Below are positions 10,694-22,431 of a stretch of 64,000 bases of DNA, in pieces. The DNA is from Voacanga thouarsii. Taxonomy: Eukaryota > Streptophyta > Magnoliopsida > Gentianales > Apocynaceae. The stretch is from positions 1,116,001-1,180,000 of the forward strand of contig JANUWF010001942.1 in NCBI GenBank assembly GCA_026120185.1, in the 5' to 3' direction. The translations under genes were made by a program, and so were the position numbers. Every line of letters begins with the position of its first letter. Within the stretch, counting starts at the first letter, position 1. The notes beneath the pieces are model-generated. The model saw nothing but the letters and a program-made list of their open reading frames with translations, did no database searches and was not told where the DNA came from.

Positions 10694-13015
10694 TTCTTTT
10701 ATGCATTAATGGGTTGGATTTTTGGCTATGAAATATGTTTCATCGTTGTTTCTGTGTCCTCTGTGAAAAAATATTTTTCAGATAAGTAGTCTGTGAAAGA
10801 AAAAAAATTGATTCTGTGGGCTATAGTTGCAACAAGTGTAGCTTCTGTAATAGTTACAGATGATGTTTTTAAACAAAAATTAATGTGTTAGTTCTTATAG
10901 AGAAAAATGTTTTCTAACGTGTTGTTCTGTGTCTTGTTTTAATTGTTTGTAATTTATTTTGGCTTCTCTGAACAAATTTTGATTTGTTTTGTTTTTGTTT
11001 TACTGAAAAGATTTGAATGAGTTCATAGAACGGAAAAGAAAAGGATTGGAATATCTCGGAGAATTATTCTCTGAAATTGTTGTAGAAGACTTGAAGGTTT
11101 TTTTCCCAGAAATCGTTTATGGGGAAGACGAAAGAAAAAAAAATATTTTTTTTTCCCCAAGCCACGGCTTGCACAAAATTACCCTAGTTGCGGCTCGCAC
11201 AGGCTGCAATTTGTGAATTGTGGCTTGGTGGGTTTTTCTTTTGCAATTCTTGGGAGGCTTATACCCAGCCTCCCTAGGTTGCAACTTTTATTTAAAAAAA
11301 AAAAATCTCTTTCGACTTCATTTTGTCTTCTTGCGCATTGGCCCACAGTTATCAATTTTGTTTTTTTCACCTGATGCCCAAATGTTTCTACTAACAAATA
11401 ATTTTTCCAAAAAATTTTGTTTTTGGAAAATAATATATTTTCTAAAATAATGATTTTAGATTATATATTATTTTAATTCCTAAAATATGATTTTAGCAAA
11501 TAATATATTTTCTAAAATATTGATTTTAGATTATATTATTTTAATTAATAAAATAATATTTTAGCAATTAATATATTTTCTAAAATAGTGACTTTAGAAT
11601 TTATTCTATTTTTTCAAAATAGTGATTTTGGAATTAATTTTAGGAATTAATATTTTTCTAAAATATTGATTTTAGAAGTGATTTGGAAGGGAAAATCTCA
11701 TTGAATACGGGATGAAAAATTAAATTTCTTTTCGGGCGCTGTCATTTTTTTCTAGATAAGGGGACCCCCAAAGTTTTTTTTCTCAAAATTTTGATTTTGA
11801 GACTAACTATTTTATTTTTTCCAAAATAATGATTTTGGAAGTTTATATTTTATATAAATCTATTTGGAAATTTCCAAATTTTGATTTTGGAAACTTTTGT
11901 TAATTTCTAAAAATTGATTTTAGAAATTAATATATATATATTTATTTATTAAATTCTGATTTTATATTTTATTTCCAAAATAGTGATTTTGGAATTGTAT
12001 GCCATGTTTTATTTGCTTAATGTGTTTTGAGCATGATGTTAGCATGGTGGATGGTTATAGACTAAAACTAAATATATCTATTCATGCATTATTTACAGTT
12101 TTGGTTTTAGTGAAATAGAGCCTGCGTGTCTTGCCTTCTCTATTATTCTTCTGTAATTTCTCTTCTCATCTAAACTCCCCTCAAATGTAAGTCGAGATTT
12201 CTTTACTTAGGAAATTTATGTAATTAGATTACATATGTTAGATAGAGTTAGAAAAATTATTGACAAGACAATGGAGATGGCGACAAAAAACAAGGCAAGA
12301 AGGTAAGACCTTCTACTTATATTATGCATAAACACATAAAGTTGACCATATTAATTTTTTTCGTGGCTCGAGAAAATTAATTTAGGAAAATTCCATTACC
12401 ATACCACGTAATTATGTTTTTGCAATGTATGAATATGATGATATTATGCATGCTATCTATAAGATGCAAATATCACAAATCCCTTAATTAAAATTAGACC
12501 TAATGCCTTCCATTAATAGAGTAAGAATGAGAGTCCTTTTTCAAGACCAGGTTGTTGGGCTAACCAAAGCCTACTTGACATTGGACATGTTCAAGCTATA
12601 GAATTTGAAATTCCTAATTAATGAGTTGGGTTTAACTAATTTATTTATCCTTCTTAGGCTAACTCAAGCATAAAGAAAATTAGAGGCAAGATTAGGTTAT
12701 CTTAAAGGCTTTAAGATTAAAAGATGTTAATCACCCAATGATTTGGTAATTGCATGCGATGTAATTAGTATTGGATACCTACCATTGAAATTAAGGGTGG
12801 CTTGTTGGGTAAACTTAAGGTCATTCTTGAGGAATTTGGATACCGGTCCACTAGAAAAGCTTCCAACAGGCATTCCCGAATCAATAGTGGGGGATATTGA
12901 TTTGAGTAAAATAGTAGAATAATAATGAAATTAATTAAAGACCTAATTATTTGCACTATATGTGCATATACAGTTACCTAACTTTCTCTATCTTTACATC
13001 TAGGTCATCTGCATC
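10694..13015 (+). other. Copia B leader with hairpin array
   Basis: Long non-coding leader. Between 11405 and 11995 there are about 12 short inverted repeats of the type CTAAAATAnTGATTTTAG or CCAAAATAnTGATTTTGG, spaced about 30-60 bases apart. Downstream, around 12180, CAAATGTAAGTCGAGATTTC also occurs in the copia A leader near 5600. No convincing ORF. Confidence 0.65.
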
Positions 13016-14365
13016 ATGTTGACCAACCTAAACCTGCATAGCATCTTAGAAACCAACAAATTAACTGAAACAAACTTTCTTGACTGGTATAGAAACTTGA
13101 GAATTGTTCTCAAGTCAGAAAAGTTGCTCTACGTGTTGCAGGCTCCAATTCTGCTACCACCAGCTCAAGATGCTCATACAAATGAGCATATTGTCCACAA
13201 GAAGCAAAAAGAGGACAGTGACATAGCATCTGGTGTGATGTTGGCGTCTGAAGTGCAAAAACAGAACGAACATATGGACGCTTACTCGATTATATTACAT
13301 CTTCAAAAACTGTTTGATGCCCAAGCTAGAACAGAAAGATATGAGATATCAAAATAAATGTTCCGTTCAAAGATGGTCGAGGGTACTTCTATTGCCACTC
13401 ATGGGGGCTAAAGATGTTTAGCTTAATTGAGAAGCTTAGATCTCTTGGTTTTGTGATGGACAATGAATAAAGTATCGACTTAATTCTATAATTTTTACCA
13501 AGTAGTTTTTCACAATTTGTGATTAACTACCAGATGAACAAGATTGAGTCTACCATACCCGAGTTGGTCAGTCTACTCAAAACTGCAAAGTCCTCCATGA
13601 AGTAGGAATCCAACACAGTTATATTAGTAGAATCTTCCACTTCTAGGAAGAAGGTTCCTAAGACAAAGAAGGAGGCTTCTACAAAGCCCAAAGGTGGTGT
13701 GAAAAAGAAGGAGGTAGTCACCAAAGACCCGTGCCATCATTGTGGAAAGATGGGTCATTGGAGGTGCAACTGCAATACCTACTTGTAGACTATCAAGGAA
13801 AAGAAGCAGAATGAGAAGCTTGCGGGCACTTCTACTTCTACTCTTAGTATGTTTATGATTGAGGTTAATACTGCCTTTATAAATGAGATATGGGTATTAG
13901 AACCAGATGTCGATCTCATTTATGCAGTAACTTGTAGGCACTAAAAGACAATAGAAGGCTTGAGAAGGGCGATGTGGACCCACATACTGTAAATGGAGCA
14001 AAAGTTGCTACACTTGCTGTAGGGACTTACAAGCTACACCTACCTTCATGAGTAGTTTTAGAACTGCAAACTCTTATTTTGTACCATTTTTATTAACATA
14101 CATTATCTCAGTTGCGGTTTAGACTTGTATGGATTTCATTTAATTTTTAAGAATAAATGTTGTTCTTTTTCATTGAATGATATTCATTATGGTTCCGTAA
14201 CTTTAGTCAATGGTTTATATGTTCTAGACATGAATAATCCAATCCTCAATGTAAATAATAAGAAACTAAGGATAGATAATTCAACCTCAACTTATTTATG
14301 GCATTATCATTTAGGCCATATAAATGAGAATCATGTTTCTAAGTTATACAAGCTAGGTGACTAAG
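13016..14365 (+). pseudogene. Copia B gag, protease and pre-integrase domain, broken
   Basis: Angela-like gag from ATG 13016 (MLTNLNLHSILETNKLTETN). TAA at 13355 falls where copia C has Gln. The zinc knuckle C-H-H-C-G-K-M-G-H-W-R-C-N-C is complete at 13732-13773. The protease Asp-Thr-Gly is destroyed by a frameshift near 13895. The GAG-pre-integrase domain is readable at 14125-14360 (DLYGFHLIF-type start, LWHYHLGHINENHVS zinc-binding region). It is interrupted at 14366 by Tekay A and continues at 28201. Amino-acid identity to copia C (48437-49800) is high by eye. Confidence 0.85.
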
Positions 14366-17300
14366 TGCGAAAGCCCACCAAAAGCCAACCCTAGATAGAG
14401 TAAGGGGGTCAGGATGTATATCATATTATTTTACATGAATACATATATTTTGAATGATTTTATGTGCTTTAGAATTATGATTTATATGCTAAAAGGCTTA
14501 GTTATGCTTATTGAGTAGGAGGGGTAAAATGGTAATTTTACTTGAAGTCAAAATAGGAAGATAGCTTGAGGATTGAATAGGAAGAATATTTGAGAGAGAA
14601 AATAAGAACAAGAGTTGTTATGGTTTAGTGGTTAGAGCTTTGGAATTAATCTATAAGGTCATGAGTTCAAATCCCATCATTTAAGTTTTATCATGATTAT
14701 TTTAATTCAAGATTGGATTTTCGTCTCTTGCATTCCATAAGTAAAAATAGGAGCGTTGTCCTAGAGGAGACATGAAGGGCATGTCCTAATCCTATTCTTA
14801 TGTCCTAAAAAGAATTCTTGAGGGATTCAAATCCTTTTATTCCATAGCTTACCCTAAACTCTTTACCAATTAAATTTGTTCAAAATTTTTCCAAATCTAT
14901 GTTTCTAATTCAAGAAAATTCAGCATGGATTCTTAGCCTTAGAAATTTGAAAATAATTCTTAGAGGTTGGAGATTGGACTGAAAATAGGGAAGGAGTTAA
15001 GGAAGGTTCCCAAGAGAAAATTAATCTCCATGGTTAAGCCTTCAAACTCCACTCCATAGTGTTCATATCTCCATGAAAAGAATCTGAAATTTTTTCAGAT
15101 TCTTGAGCAGCCTAGTCTTCAAAAATCTTAGCCATCTTCCTTACTCAATTGCTGCCAGAAAAAGAGCCAATTTATTCAGCTTGAAGACTGAAATTCTTTT
15201 GCAAAAAACCTAGACTGCACAAAGCTGTGCAAACCAGAAAAAAAATTCTGGAGAATTTCGATGCATGGCAGCCGGAAATCAAAGCTGTTTCTACTGCCTT
15301 CAAACCAGTAAATTACCTCTGCTTTTCCTCCATAAAGAAGTCTGGGAACCAGCCTGAAAGGGTCCTCAAACACCTCTCAAAACCCTCTGCAAATTGGCTG
15401 GAATATTGAAGAAAAAAACAGCACAGAAAATTCTGCAACCATTTGAACCACAACTAGAAAAATTTCAGCCTTGTTCGCTTCAAGCCTTGTCCGAAAACCA
15501 CCCTCAAATCTCTGTAAGTTAATCCTTGTTCAGCCATGAACTGGACACCATTACCCCCATCCACTTACCTTGCACAATCGGACCCCATAGCCATTCCTCA
15601 AATTCCTCCTACAATCACTCCAATCAAACTTCCATTTGAAGTTCAAAAATTCAAGCATTTGTCCCATGAAAACACCCTTGGACTAGGCTTCATAATCAGA
15701 GATTCTTCTGCCATTAAACTCAGGAATTCGGCCAGCCTTATAGCTCCCTCAACCCCATTCATTTAATCAAATCTCAGCAAACCAGTCGGCCATTTGCAGC
15801 TCTAAGAAACCTCCCTCAATCAAACACCATTAACATATCTTCTCCCTCAAAACACTCCTTAAATTTCTCCATTTGAATTTCAAACAACCATATTTTTCTC
15901 TTCCTCCCTAAACTGAAAACTAAATCCCTGAACTCTTTCAATCATTTGGCCAACCCTCTTTAGAAAATTCGTCCAACATTCACCTCTAATCTGCTCCATT
16001 TTCACCAAGAACACATACTACCTTTCTTCAAGCCAAAGACCACTCTAAACACCTCCAATCCATCTCAAAAACTCCAGAACACGCCTACATACCCCTTAGA
16101 GTCTATTTCTGGAATTCATAACATTAAATCTCGAAAACAAAAATTTGCAATTCGATCAAAACTAGATTTTTCTTTGAAGTATCAAGAACATCATCAAGGT
16201 AACCAAGAATAACTTTTTTTCATCTTCTTCCCTTCAACCCTTAACATGTTATACTAATGCTCCCTCTCTCTCTCTCTCTCTTGGCCAAAATGGTTGCTAC
16301 AACCATGGCTGTTTTCTTTCTCCTCACTTGGACAATTCAAGACCCTCAAGTGCGTGGACCTTCTTAAATCTTCATCGAGATAATCATCCACCAAGTATTT
16401 CTCCTTAACCTTCTTTTTAATTCTGAATTCATGTCTATTGGATATTGTTAGAGAGAATAGAATATGATTGGGGATTGAGTATACGCATATGTATGAAGGG
16501 GTTGAGATTGGAGCATGAGAATGATTGGTCATAATTAAGTTTTATGAAATTCTTTGAGAATCGATGTATGTTCATCATATCTTAAGTGAGTATGAGTGTT
16601 TAAGCATGCTAGATGTTATGTCACCTTTGGTGAATAGGATTTTTATGTTCTTATTTTTATTGAAGCCGTGAGTATGATTATGTTTAGTAGGGATTTGGCC
16701 ATGTGATAGTAGATATGGATTTAAGTCTTTGCTCTTTAATAGAATAGATTGTTGATTGATGTTGGAGTATATGCTCATGAATCTTGTTAGCAAGAGGAAA
16801 ATTATGATCATGACCTTGTTAATCCTAGGCTATTTTGATTAGCCAATTTTATTACCCTAACTAAAAGTATTACTATGTTTTTCCTCCAAAGATTTCAAAA
16901 TTCTTAGGAAGTTTTGGAATTGGAGTACTAAATGAAATAGTGATATTTTATTAGCCAAATAAATGATATCTCCTATTAAAAAAAATAATATAAATAAAAC
17001 CTTTGATATAAATGAGTAAAATATTAATGACCTTGTGGACCTTATGTTCATAAATATTATTTATACTTATTAATCAAAATTTAATAAATAACTCGTATTG
17101 ATTATTAATTAAGAGAGTAGTAATAATTTATTTTGCTACTTAAGAATTACCATTTATTAATATCAACTAGGACTTAGGATTCTTCAATAATTAAACTCTA
17201 GTTTATTTATTAATAATAACACTCAAGGTTTATTATTTGAATCTATAAGTTATTGGTAATTATGTTACAAACCCTAGTTATTTTAACTTATCAAACTAGA

Positions 17301-18550
17301 CTTATTTTATAAAAGCCTTTATCATCTAGTCTTAAAGCTTAGGACATTAGGTTCATGATTATAATTAGTTGAACTAGGAAAATTTATGTAAGTGAATATA
17401 GCTTGAGTATAACCTTATGACTTGTGTTTACCCCAAGCGGGGTTAGGTCAACTTTGGAAGATTCTTGAGTTTGATCAAGCAAAGGATCAGGTAAGCCTAT
17501 GCATAAACATATTTGAAGACAAAAGGTTTTTATGGCAAGCCAAATGTGAAGTGTATGGACACTCATTTTGTAAAGGCAATTAAGGACTGTTTCCTTTTTA
17601 TTTCAGGCAAGCAAATCGATTGAAAATTTAAACAAGCAGTTTTGCAAATTCTAAAACTCTTTCTAAAACCCAACTTTGGCAAGAATTTTAGAAATCCTTA
17701 GTTGCTATTTCCTAATAAAGCAATGTATTATCAGTTTTTTCCTAAGTGGGACAATCAACGTTGAGTACTCAACAAGGGTAGACTATTATGACTAGTCTTT
17801 GAAGGGTTAGGGTAAGTCTCTCAATAGGTGGCCACCTCTGAGGGGTGAGTCCTTCCCGGACAGGATGCCAATACAATAGGTCATGTCGGTCCGAGCTAGC
17901 AAGTTTTAGTCATGTGGACTGTGTGTTTTCGAAGTGGACAACCGGTAAATTTGGATGTAGAGAATGAGGAGTATCTCACCTAGTAGGCCGATCACCTACC
18001 TTTTGTCAGTCTGCACAAAGTGTGGCATTCTGACCATTATATGGTCATGGGGCCCAACGTGTGGTAACCCATGGGTACCCATTTGAGTAGTTGTATTTAT
18101 TGTGCACATGTATGGTTTGAAGAGTAAAACGTCACTCTTTATTTTTAACCTTATTTATTCTTTGTTAGCACTTTCTCTTTTACAATTTTTACAACTTACA
18201 TACATGAACTGTTTTACCTAAAACACTCAAAGCACACAGGGGTTTACTGAGATTTTTTTTTATCTCATCACCTTTTATGCCATGTTTTCAGGTCGATCCT
18301 GCTGTGGAGATAAGTAGCTGGATTTGTTGCCTTCTTTGAAGACTTTATGTTATTAATTATATATGTTATTTTGAGATATGATAGTAATCAATTTATTTTG
18401 GATTTGTTCTTGAATTTTTGTGTTGTAATAAATTCAATTTTTAAAGTATTTTCTTTATTTTCGTTTGAGTGAGCTAGTTATAAAGACCTCTTGTCCTTTG
18501 GACGGGGTGACATCCCTGGCCCTGTTGGGCCTAGGCGGTGGGGTGTTATA
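14366..18550 (+). repeat. Tekay A 5' LTR
   Basis: Starts TGCGAAAGCCCACC (the 3' copy has TGTGAAACCCCAC) and ends GTGGGGTGTTATA. At 4.2 kb it is unusually long. Contents in order: tRNA-like module (14617-14679), C-rich segment with little sign of coding (15030-16250), short (CT)n at 16261-16280, AT-rich segment (16800-17400), and a GC-richer conserved block (17755-18090) shared with Tekay B. The closing segment AAAGACCTCTTGTCC...GGGGTGTTATA is conserved in all complete copies. Confidence 0.92.
14617..14679 (+). other. tRNA-like A-box/B-box module in LTR
   Basis: A-box-like TGGTTTAGTGGTTAGAGC and B-box-like GAGTTCAAATCCC with tRNA-like spacing, 251 bases from the LTR start. See the other six copies in this window. 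Confidence 0.6.
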
Positions 18551-18552
18551 AG

Positions 18553-18565
18553 TGGTATCAGAGCC
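18553..18565 (+). other. Primer-binding site, initiator tRNA-Met (Tekay A)
   Basis: TGGTATCAGAGCC, two bases after the LTR end. Confidence 0.93.
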
Positions 18566-18649
18566 TAGATTTAGGTAAATATTGATAGCATATGTTCTAT
18601 TTTATTAAGTTCAAATATTTTATCTAACCTATCTTGTTCATGCTGTGGG

Positions 18650-19125
18650 ATGGTTAGAATGCTTAGAACAGTAAGAAAAGGGTAGCAATGGCATCCTCCC
18701 ATCCTTATCTACACGGAAGACTTACCAATGCCTCAGCCTGCACCTTAGCCTACACTGCAGCCAATTATTCCCTTGGATGATAACAGTGACGTTGAGGTCC
18801 AGATCTTTGAGCCACCCCCAATACCTGTGATAGACTTGGTTACTGACAGTGAAGATGAGAAAATTGATATGGAATATGTTCCCCACCCTCCTAGTCCCGT
18901 AGTTGACTTGTTAGCTGATAGTGATAATTCGGGAGAGATAGATTATGAATCTCCACCTAGACCTTCCTTCATACTCCCACCCAACCAGGTTAAGACCGGG
19001 GAGAGTTGTAGGCGACTCAAGAAAGAACCAATGGATGGTTTGCAAGTAGGGCTGAGATAGACTTTACTAAGAATTCCAAGGGATGGTTATATGAGGCCGA
19101 TTTTAAGGACTCTAATGAGGACTAG
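18650..19125 (+). pseudogene. Acidic accessory ORF upstream of gag (Tekay A), SIM-like motifs
   Basis: Not a standard retrotransposon gene. It opens at ATG 18650 (MVRML), 85 bases after the primer-binding site, in the same GGATGGTTAGAA context as the Tekay B ORF at 32760. One frame runs from there to 19060 with TAG at 18683 and 18746. A single frame change near 19040 leads to a tail ending at TAG 19123. The tail (IDFTKNSKGWLYE, then acidic) resembles the Tekay B C-terminus (LDFRKRRGAWFEE). The product is Asp/Glu/Pro-rich. Two motifs stand out: IPVIDLVTDSEDE (18821-18859) and SPVVDLLADSD (18893-18925). Each has a hydrophobic V-[IV]-D-L core followed by Ser/acidic residues, as in SUMO-interacting motifs. 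The role is unknown; SUMO binding is inference. Confidence 0.65.
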
Positions 19126-19366
19126 GGAGGCTAAGTGCTGCTATGATTAGGATGTTTTATTTACAGCTTTTCCATAAACTTCTATGCTACGAATTTCATT
19201 CCTGGTTACTGCTTTAATTTCAAATTTATACAAATAAGAGTACCTGGAGTACTCTAAGGATTGAGAGAAATTTATATGCAATTCTTTATATAAAACTTGC
19301 ATCTGATTTCCTTTTACTTAAACCTGAATGTGAATGCATGCTCAACTGAAATGATTTAAAGCTTGA
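19126..19366 (+). other. Spacer between acidic ORF and gag
   Basis: About 240 bases of AT-rich non-coding DNA. No conserved motif recognised. Tekay B has a similar spacer after its acidic ORF. Confidence 0.5.
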
Positions 19367-20575
19367 ATGCATAAACTCATTATCTGGGTATGGTTTAGAA
19401 TAGCACCCAAGCATCGTGTAGCCACATCAGGCAGAAGAGTTCCTGAAGCAGAACCTGTGACACCGGAGGCTGAGACGACACAAATACAGTCACCCAATCG
19501 GGGAAATAAGAGTGAGCCATATTTGGAAATGGGGTCAGAAGAACTTGTTGGATGACAATGGGGCAAGCCTTCAGCAAGATGACCGAAATTCTTTAGACTT
19601 TGACTAAGCAGAGGAATCCAAGGGGAGAGGACGAAGCTTTGGAGCGGTTTCTGAAATTCTAACCGCCTATCTTCTTAGGAGAAGCCAAGTAAGATTAGAA
19701 AGCTGAACAATGGATAGAGCATATGGAATATATCTTCGCTACGCTTTAGTACACTGAGAAGCGGATGGTGAAATTTGCTGTATTCCGATTGAGGGGCCCA
19801 GCTCAGGCATGGTGGCAACGGATTCAGGACGACTGGGAGAGGATTGACCAAGACTGGACAAGGACCAATTTTGTGGAAACATTCAGAGCTGAGAATATCC
19901 CTCAGTGGATAGTTGAGAAGTAGGAAGATGAGTTCCAGAATCTAAAGTAGGGAGGCATGACGGTAGCTCAATACGCAGCACGGTTCACCCAATTGTCAAA
20001 GTATTGCAAGAGGCTGGTGGACACTGAGCAAAACAGGACAAGACAGTTTGTTAAGGGGCTAAGGTAGGAGTTGAGAAGGGCATTGGCACCTTCTCCACCG
20101 ACGACCTACTCAGGGGTCGTGGACGCAGCCACCTAGACTGAAAATGAGGACCGCAGCAGAATAGCACAGAGACCTTTTTAGCCGCTAAGACAACCGCCGG
20201 GACCTTTCTAGAGGCAGCAATCCAATAAACGCCCCGCCAACCAATAGTGGCAGAATCGGAGAAAGCAAGCTCGAACGGCACCAGTTGGTCCTACGCAAAA
20301 TCTTCCGTTATGCCGGCAATGTGGAAAAAAGGGCCACACAGAGAAAATTGTTGGTCCAAAGGAGGTGAGCGGAAATATTACCACTGCAGAGACCCGAACC
20401 ACCTGCCCTAAACTTCATCGAGTCGGGCAAGGAAATTCAGCTCAGATCCCGAGGGCCAATTGAGCCAATGCCACGGGAGCATCCAAGAGTGGAGTGTAGA
20501 AGCCTCAGGTGAAAGTAAAATTTTTCAATCTCAATTGGGAAGAGGTTGGAGCTAATGCGGCAGTGGTGGAAGATA
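19367..20575 (+). pseudogene. Tekay A gag (capsid and nucleocapsid), broken
   Basis: Retrotransposon gag. A disordered N-terminal part (19400-19555) rich in Pro/Glu is followed after a frame change by the capsid core, read in one frame from 19558. The core includes ALERFLKF, EQWIEHMEYIFA, VFRLRGPAQAWWQRI, MTVAQYAARFTQLSKYC and FVKGLR. In that frame to about 20290 there are TAG codons at 19594, 19696, 19747, 19921, 19948, 20065, 20134, 20179, 20209 and 20245, TAA at 19660 and 19690, and no TGA. Several TAGs sit where related Gag proteins have Gln. The nucleocapsid C-R-Q-C-G-K-K-G-H near 20310 has lost its last cysteine through a frameshift. Confidence 0.88.
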
Positions 20576-22431
20576 CGTTTACTATCCAAGGTCGTTCCGT
20601 TAATGCATTGATAGACCCTGGATCTACCCATTCCTATTTAAACAAGAATTGTGCGTATCATTTGGGTTAGTATAGAGTAGAACTACCTTTTACTCTGTTG
20701 GTGAGTACGCCTTTGGGGAAGATAGTACAAGCAGATCGATATGTACGAAATTGTAAAATTAAAGTGGGGAGAGAAAGCTTGGAAGGAGATTTAATAATCT
20801 TAGCTATTGAGGATTATGATTTGATATTGGGAATAGATTGGCTAGCGAAGCATGGGGCTAAAGTAGACTGTAAGAATAAATCGGTTCAATTCATTAGACC
20901 AGGATGTGATGTGTTGGAGTTCAATGGCAAGAGAGTAAAGGAATTGAAGTATTTGATAGTTGGGGCTAAAGCCCGAAAATTGTTGAAGCAAGGATGTCAA
21001 GAATATATGGCTTATATGATCAACAAGCCGAAGGACCAGTGCACTCTAGAGGATACCGAGATGGTAAGGGATTTTCCCGACGTGTTCCCTGCGGAATTTA
21101 CTTCTCTACCTCCCAGCCGAGAAGTTGAGTTCACCGTTGATCTAGTTCCAGCAACGGAACTGGTGTCCCAGACTCTATATCGAATGGCACCGGTGGAGCT
21201 AAAAGAATTGAAGGAGCAGCTAGAAGAGTTGGTGAGGCAAGGCTACATCAGACCTAGCATGTCACCCTGGGGAGCACCTGTGCTGTTTGTGAAAAAGAAG
21301 GATAGGACTCTGAGGCTGTGTATCGACTACCGGGGCTTAAACAACCTAACGATCAAGAATAAGTATCCCCTACTGCTGATTGACAAGCTGTTCGACCAGT
21401 TGCAAGGATCTAGTTGTTACTCCAAACAGGATTTGAGGTAAGGATACTATCAAGTGAGGATAAAAGAGAAGGATATCCCTAAGACGGCCTTCAACACAAG
21501 ATATAGTCACTATGAGTTCGTGGTGATGCCATTCGGGGTAACCAATGCACCAGCAGTATTTATGGATTTGATGCATCGAGTGTTCCGACCTTACTTGGAC
21601 AAGTTCGTGGTGGTCATCATCGATGACATACTAATTTACTCCAAGAGCTCGGAGGATCATGCAGAACATTTGAAGCTGGTATTGGAGAAGCTAAAAGAGC
21701 ACAAGCTTTTCGCCAAGTTTAGCATGTGTGAGTTTTGGCTGGATAGTGCGGCATTTCTTGGCCACGTGGTGACCAATGATAGGATCAAAGTAGACCCAGC
21801 GAAGGTTGAAGCAGTTTTAGACTGGAAGCAACCGGAGAACATCACCGAGATTCGAAGCTTCTTGGGGTTAGCTGGTTATTATAGGAGGTTTATTAAGGGA
21901 TTTCAACGCTTACATCGCCTATGACCCCGACTGCTGAGAAATGACTTACCATTTGTTTAGAGCGAAGAATGTGAGAAGAGTTTCCAAGAGATGAAACGAA
22001 GATTAATGACAGCACCAGTGTTAAGTCTACCAGAGGGAGATAAGCCTTACGCATTGTATACCGATGCTTCGAAGGAAGGTTTGGGAGCAGTTTTGATGCA
22101 AGACCGAAAGATGATTGCCTGTGCTTCTCGGAAGTTAAGGCCTTATGAAGTCAATTACCCCACGCATGATCTAGAGCTGGCTGCCATTGTGTTTGCTTTA
22201 AAGAAATGGCGGCACTACCTGTACGGAGCGGAATATGAAGTGTTCACTGATCACAAGAGCTTGAAGTACATTTTCACCCAGAATGACTTGAATCTGAAAC
22301 AGCGAAGATGGATGGAATTTTTGGAGGAGTACCATTGTCCAATCAACTATCATCCCGGGAAGGCCAACGTTGTTACTGATGCTCTGAGCAGAAAAGTCAA
22401 CATGGCCAGGCTAAGGGTACAGGAGGTTTAA
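20576..22431 (+). pseudogene. Tekay A protease, reverse transcriptase and RNase H
   Basis: Polymerase part of pol. Protease active site LIDPGSTHSY has its Asp codon at 20614. RT follows: [19 protein letters not shown] (21320-21375), [20 protein letters not shown] (from 21526), and the catalytic IIDDILIY with both aspartates at 21622-21627. The connection region reads [20 protein letters not shown]. RNase H runs about 22040-22400 with [43 protein letters not shown] and VVTDALSRK. Defects: TAG in the leading segment near 20668, TAA at 21439, a local frame disturbance near 21905-21930 with TGA, and TAG near 21958. Motif-bearing residues of RT and RNase H are otherwise intact. Confidence 0.93.

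Noticed and set aside
14617..14679. A genuine tRNA gene
   Set aside because: A- and B-box-like parts only; no acceptor-stem pairing or clear anticodon arm, and it repeats in every LTR copy.
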